Below are positions 61,816-64,000 of a DNA stretch of 64,000 nucleotides, piece by piece (position 1 is the first letter of the stretch; each line of letters starts with the position of its first letter). Source of the stretch: Lipingzhangella_A rawalii (GTDB lineage: Bacteria > Actinomycetota > Actinomycetes > Streptosporangiales > Streptosporangiaceae); the NCBI RefSeq assembly GCF_031628175.1, contig NZ_JAVLVT010000005.1:186001-250000 (forward strand), in the 5' to 3' direction. A program made the translations under genes and the position numbers. The notes beneath the pieces were generated by a model. The model searched no databases. It was not told the origin of the DNA and saw only the letters and a list, made by a program, of their open reading frames with translations.

Positions 61816-62985
61816 CTACTCCGAAAGAATATGGGCGAGAAACCGGGAGAAGTAGTTCCGGTCCATCGGAGGAATCATGGGGGAGGGCTCGAGGCAGGCA
61901 AGAGTCGTATCCGCGCTGGCATAGGTAGCCACACCGTTCTCTGGGCTCGGCAGAAAACGGGGAACAGCGGAGGAAAGCTGGTATACGGGGCTGCTCGGGC
62001 CGTAGGTTGTGCGAACCAGGTCCAGCCACCGGTCGTAAGGAACACGATCTAGGTCCGGTCGTTCCGCGCGCACCATGCTGAAATAAGTCTCCAGGGGCAT
62101 GGGTGTGGGTGCGATCGGGTGGAACACTCCCGTCGGGCCGGCATATTCGGTCGCGATCCGGACGATGCAGGTGGCGGTGAAGTCGGCGCAGCTCACCGGG
62201 AGTTGAAAGTTGTGCGTCGGTATGCTTCCCACCCGCACACAGGCCTGGGTAAGCTGGGCAAGCCAGTCGGACGTGCACGCGAATCCGCTCGTACTGTCGC
62301 CGAGGATGGCCCCCGGCCGGTAGATACGTGCCGGAAGCCCACGCTCGCGCGCCTGGCACACCCGGCTCTCGGAGACCCATTTGCTCTCGTAGTAGCCCAC
62401 TGGTAACGGCTGCGGAGGTCTCATGTCTTCCGTGACGACCCCCCACCCCTCGGCGAAACCAGCAATAATCGTCCCCAGGGTCGAGATATGATGAAATGGG
62501 ATTCGTCGACGGAAGGTGGCGAACTTTAGTAACTCCGTAGTTGACACCACATTGCTGTTGCGGAGAAATTTGTATCCACTAACCAGATTGACCCAGGCGG
62601 CACAGTGATAAATGCTGTGTACGCGTTCCGACCAGTACTCATACTCGGGTGGCGTTAGTCCCAATCTGGGCTTGGCGATATTTCCGACGATAATATCGAC
62701 ACGATGTATCTCCTCGGTGTTGGCCCCGCGAGCCGCCAGAGATGCGTGCAGCTCAGAATATGCCTCCTCTGGCGTTCGTCCACGCACCACACAACAGATC
62801 CGGGATCGGGTCCGCTCCAGAAGTGTCGCAAGCAGAAATCCTCCGAGATATCCGGTGGCCCCCGTTAGGAGAATCGCGCCTTCGTCTTCCGGAGATGGGG
62901 TTGGTGCCGCGGACGGATCGATTTCTGCTGGCAGGGTGAGGTCAGAAACATAGGCGCGACTGTCGGGTTCGGAACTGGGTTGCAA
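61816..62985 (-). CDS. Free-standing NAD(P)H-dependent thioester reductase
   Basis: A 389-residue extended short-chain dehydrogenase of the thioester-reductase group (the R domain of Lys2, carboxylate reductases and NRPS/PKS release modules). Nucleotide loop LLTGATGYLGGF (40-50), catalytic Y198 and K202 in GYYESKWVSE and RIYRPGAILGDS. It has no attached adenylation or carrier domain, so it must act in trans on the acyl-ACP and release an aldehyde (or alcohol). TTG start with GAGGA six bases upstream. It lies directly upstream of the acyltransferase gene. Confidence 0.9.
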   Translation of the reverse strand: MQPSSEPDSRAYVSDLTLPAEIDPSAAPTPSPEDEGAILLTGATGYLGGFLLATLLERTRSRICCVVRGRTPEEAYSELHASLAARGANTEEIHRVDIIVGNIAKPRLGLTPPEYEYWSERVHSIYHCAAWVNLVSGYKFLRNSNVVSTTELLKFATFRRRIPFHHISTLGTIIAGFAEGWGVVTEDMRPPQPLPVGYYESKWVSESRVCQARERGLPARIYRPGAILGDSTSGFACTSDWLAQLTQACVRVGSIPTHNFQLPVSCADFTATCIVRIATEYAGPTGVFHPIAPTPMPLETYFSMVRAERPDLDRVPYDRWLDLVRTTYGPSSPVYQLSSAVPRFLPSPENGVATYASADTTLACLEPSPMIPPMDRNYFSRFLAHILSE

Positions 62986-63820
62986 AGGTTATCCTCGTGA
63001 CTCAGGAACGAAAAGAAATATTTTTCGTGTGGAGTGCTTTTCTTCTGGAGTGACGATTGCTTTGTGTCGTCATCCTGGTATCGACTGTAGCAGTGTGATT
63101 GATCATTAAATAGTGGCAACCCTTGGATTTCAAATATGTAGCAGCAGAGAAATATTTTTATGTAGCTGAGGAGAGTGTTCTCTTACTCTTGGTTCCTCTT
63201 GCCTGTTCTGTGGCGCGACGGAGGGATGTTGTTCGTTATCTCTGAGGTGAAAGGAGTGTGTTCTCTGGGATGGAGGATGCGTGGTAGATGACCGGGGTTG
63301 GGTGGAGATTTCGCTGATTGCTGGCCACGCTCCACGAGGTCTGCGGGTAACCATCTCGCGCGTGCTGGCGCAGTGCTCGAATACCGCTCCCAATCAGCCC
63401 TGGAGGCTGCTGCGAAGGGCAAAACCCTGGGTGGGCGGAACACGTGTGGAGCTCACTGGAGGCACACCCTGCCGGTGCCGCGGTGGCGGCCGACAGTTGG
63501 GGTGCAACCGGATCAGATTCCGCCACTCGCACCGGGTGTAGCCGAAGGGTATATTGTCCCGGATGTTCGGAACCAAGGAGCGGATTTTGCACTCTGGTGC
63601 AGGTCGCACCGGAAAGAGAGGCCGTGTCCTGGGGTCACTCGCTGGAGTCACTCAGTTTCCCCACGGCGCGATCCTCGAGGAGGGGGATGGGACTACACCC
63701 TGGACGCTGCCATTATTGGAGCTGGGGTCGGCTGTGGCGTTGTGGGCTGGTCCTCCCATAGGTGCGGTACAGACGGGTGCTGAGGTCAGCCCCGTTCATG
63801 TCGAGGGTCCACAGCGGAGT
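62986..63820. other. A/T-rich gap inside the biosynthetic cluster, no convincing gene
   Basis: These 835 bases separate the ketosynthase from the thioester reductase. The part from about 62990 to 63280 is strongly A/T-rich for this genome and holds two exact copies of AGAAATATTTTT (63014-63025, 63148-63159). Open frames in the rest (for example 63236-63592 minus, 63298-63783 plus) show no ribosome site, no recognisable domain and untypical composition. Probably a promoter region plus a decayed gene or an insertion remnant. Confidence 0.5.
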
Positions 63821-64000
63821 TCAACTTTCCAGCACCAGTACAGCGTTATGTCCTCCGAACCCGAATGAACTGCTGAGGGCGGTACGGACCTCCCTGGCGC
63901 GGGGGGTATCGCGGACGAGGTCGAGTTCAATGTCCGGGTCTGGGGTGGTCAGGCCGGCGATCGGAGGGACCATGCCGGTTTGGATGGTCAGTACGGTCAG
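63821..64000 (-). CDS. 3-oxoacyl-ACP synthase II (KAS II/FabF family), C-terminal part
   Basis: Sixty codons up to the TGA at 63821; the rest lies beyond the right edge. The end LSSSFGFGGHNAVLVLES has the third active-site residue (His of GFGGHN), and IQTGMVPPIAGL with TPDPDIELDLV is the usual C-terminal part of the condensing enzyme. It would elongate the chain with malonyl-ACP. It is the most upstream visible gene of the cluster in its direction of transcription. Confidence 0.9.
   Translation of the reverse strand: MTVLTIQTGMVPPIAGLTTPDPDIELDLVRDTPRAREVRTALSSSFGFGGHNAVLVLES

Noticed and set aside
63236..63783. Open frames of 85-161 codons in the gap upstream of the thioester reductase
   Set aside because: No ribosome site, no domain and mutually overlapping frames on both strands; treated as non-coding or decayed.

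Overview
The window is high-GC DNA with GTG and TTG starts, gene ends that overlap by 1-4 bases (ATGA, GTGA, TGATG), a CobIJ fusion, PknB-type kinases, an InhA-type reductase and a deazaflavin-type oxidoreductase. Together these point to a filamentous actinomycete, plausibly of the Nocardiopsaceae/Streptosporangiales type. That placement is inferred from gene style, not from a marker gene. I see no rRNA, tRNA, CRISPR array, transposase or phage gene.

Layout. 1-5505 (minus): a nucleoside salvage operon of BMP-type binding lipoprotein, ABC ATPase, two permeases, cytidine deaminase and the start of thymidine phosphorylase. 5848-9286 (minus): a branched-chain-type 2-oxoacid dehydrogenase set (E1 alpha, E1 beta, a lone lipoyl-domain protein, an alpha/beta hydrolase), with a divergent Lrp regulator. 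10098-12372 (minus): a BCCT osmolyte transporter, probably starting at a rare ATT, coupled to an Hsp20 chaperone. 12860-27165: an aerobic-type corrin ring cluster (cobL, M, K; cobIJ, H, G; cobN; cbiD) with two small redox proteins next to cbiD. It is interrupted by mgtE, which sits behind a clear M-box magnesium riboswitch. 27243-30832: a molybdenum hydroxylase of two genes, with the 2Fe-2S and molybdopterin parts fused. 30991-39405: a SAM methyltransferase, a cupredoxin lipoprotein, and a lipid module (SCP2 protein, TetR, MaoC hydratase, FabG4-like reductase, acyl-CoA synthetase), then an F420-type oxidoreductase and a membrane protein with a perfect 11-bp-arm operator. 39622-41552: catalase with its Fur-family regulator. 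41793-46393: ROK regulator and a xylose-type ABC transporter with a one-domain ATPase. 46497-50255: an iron-siderophore ABC transporter behind an IdeR/DmdR-like box. 50634-57987: a yeast-type cytosine deaminase, pirin, alditol oxidase, two PknB-type kinases and a membrane protein.

58292-64000 (minus, visibly richer in A/T): part of a biosynthetic gene cluster running off the right edge. In transcription order it holds a ketosynthase II end, a free-standing thioester reductase, an acyltransferase that resembles the trans-AT polyketide clade, an acyl carrier protein, a KAS III, an InhA-type enoyl reductase and a cupin. The enzymes suggest a small dedicated chain-building line whose product is released reductively as an aldehyde or alcohol. 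This is the best candidate for an undescribed system here.

Convergent gene pairs are separated by strong GC stem-loops (10042-10074, 15660-15703, 39460-39495, 46396-46442). Regulation readable in the DNA includes the M-box with its terminator, an iron box, and several perfect or near-perfect palindromes upstream of lipid, sugar, nucleoside and membrane-protein genes.
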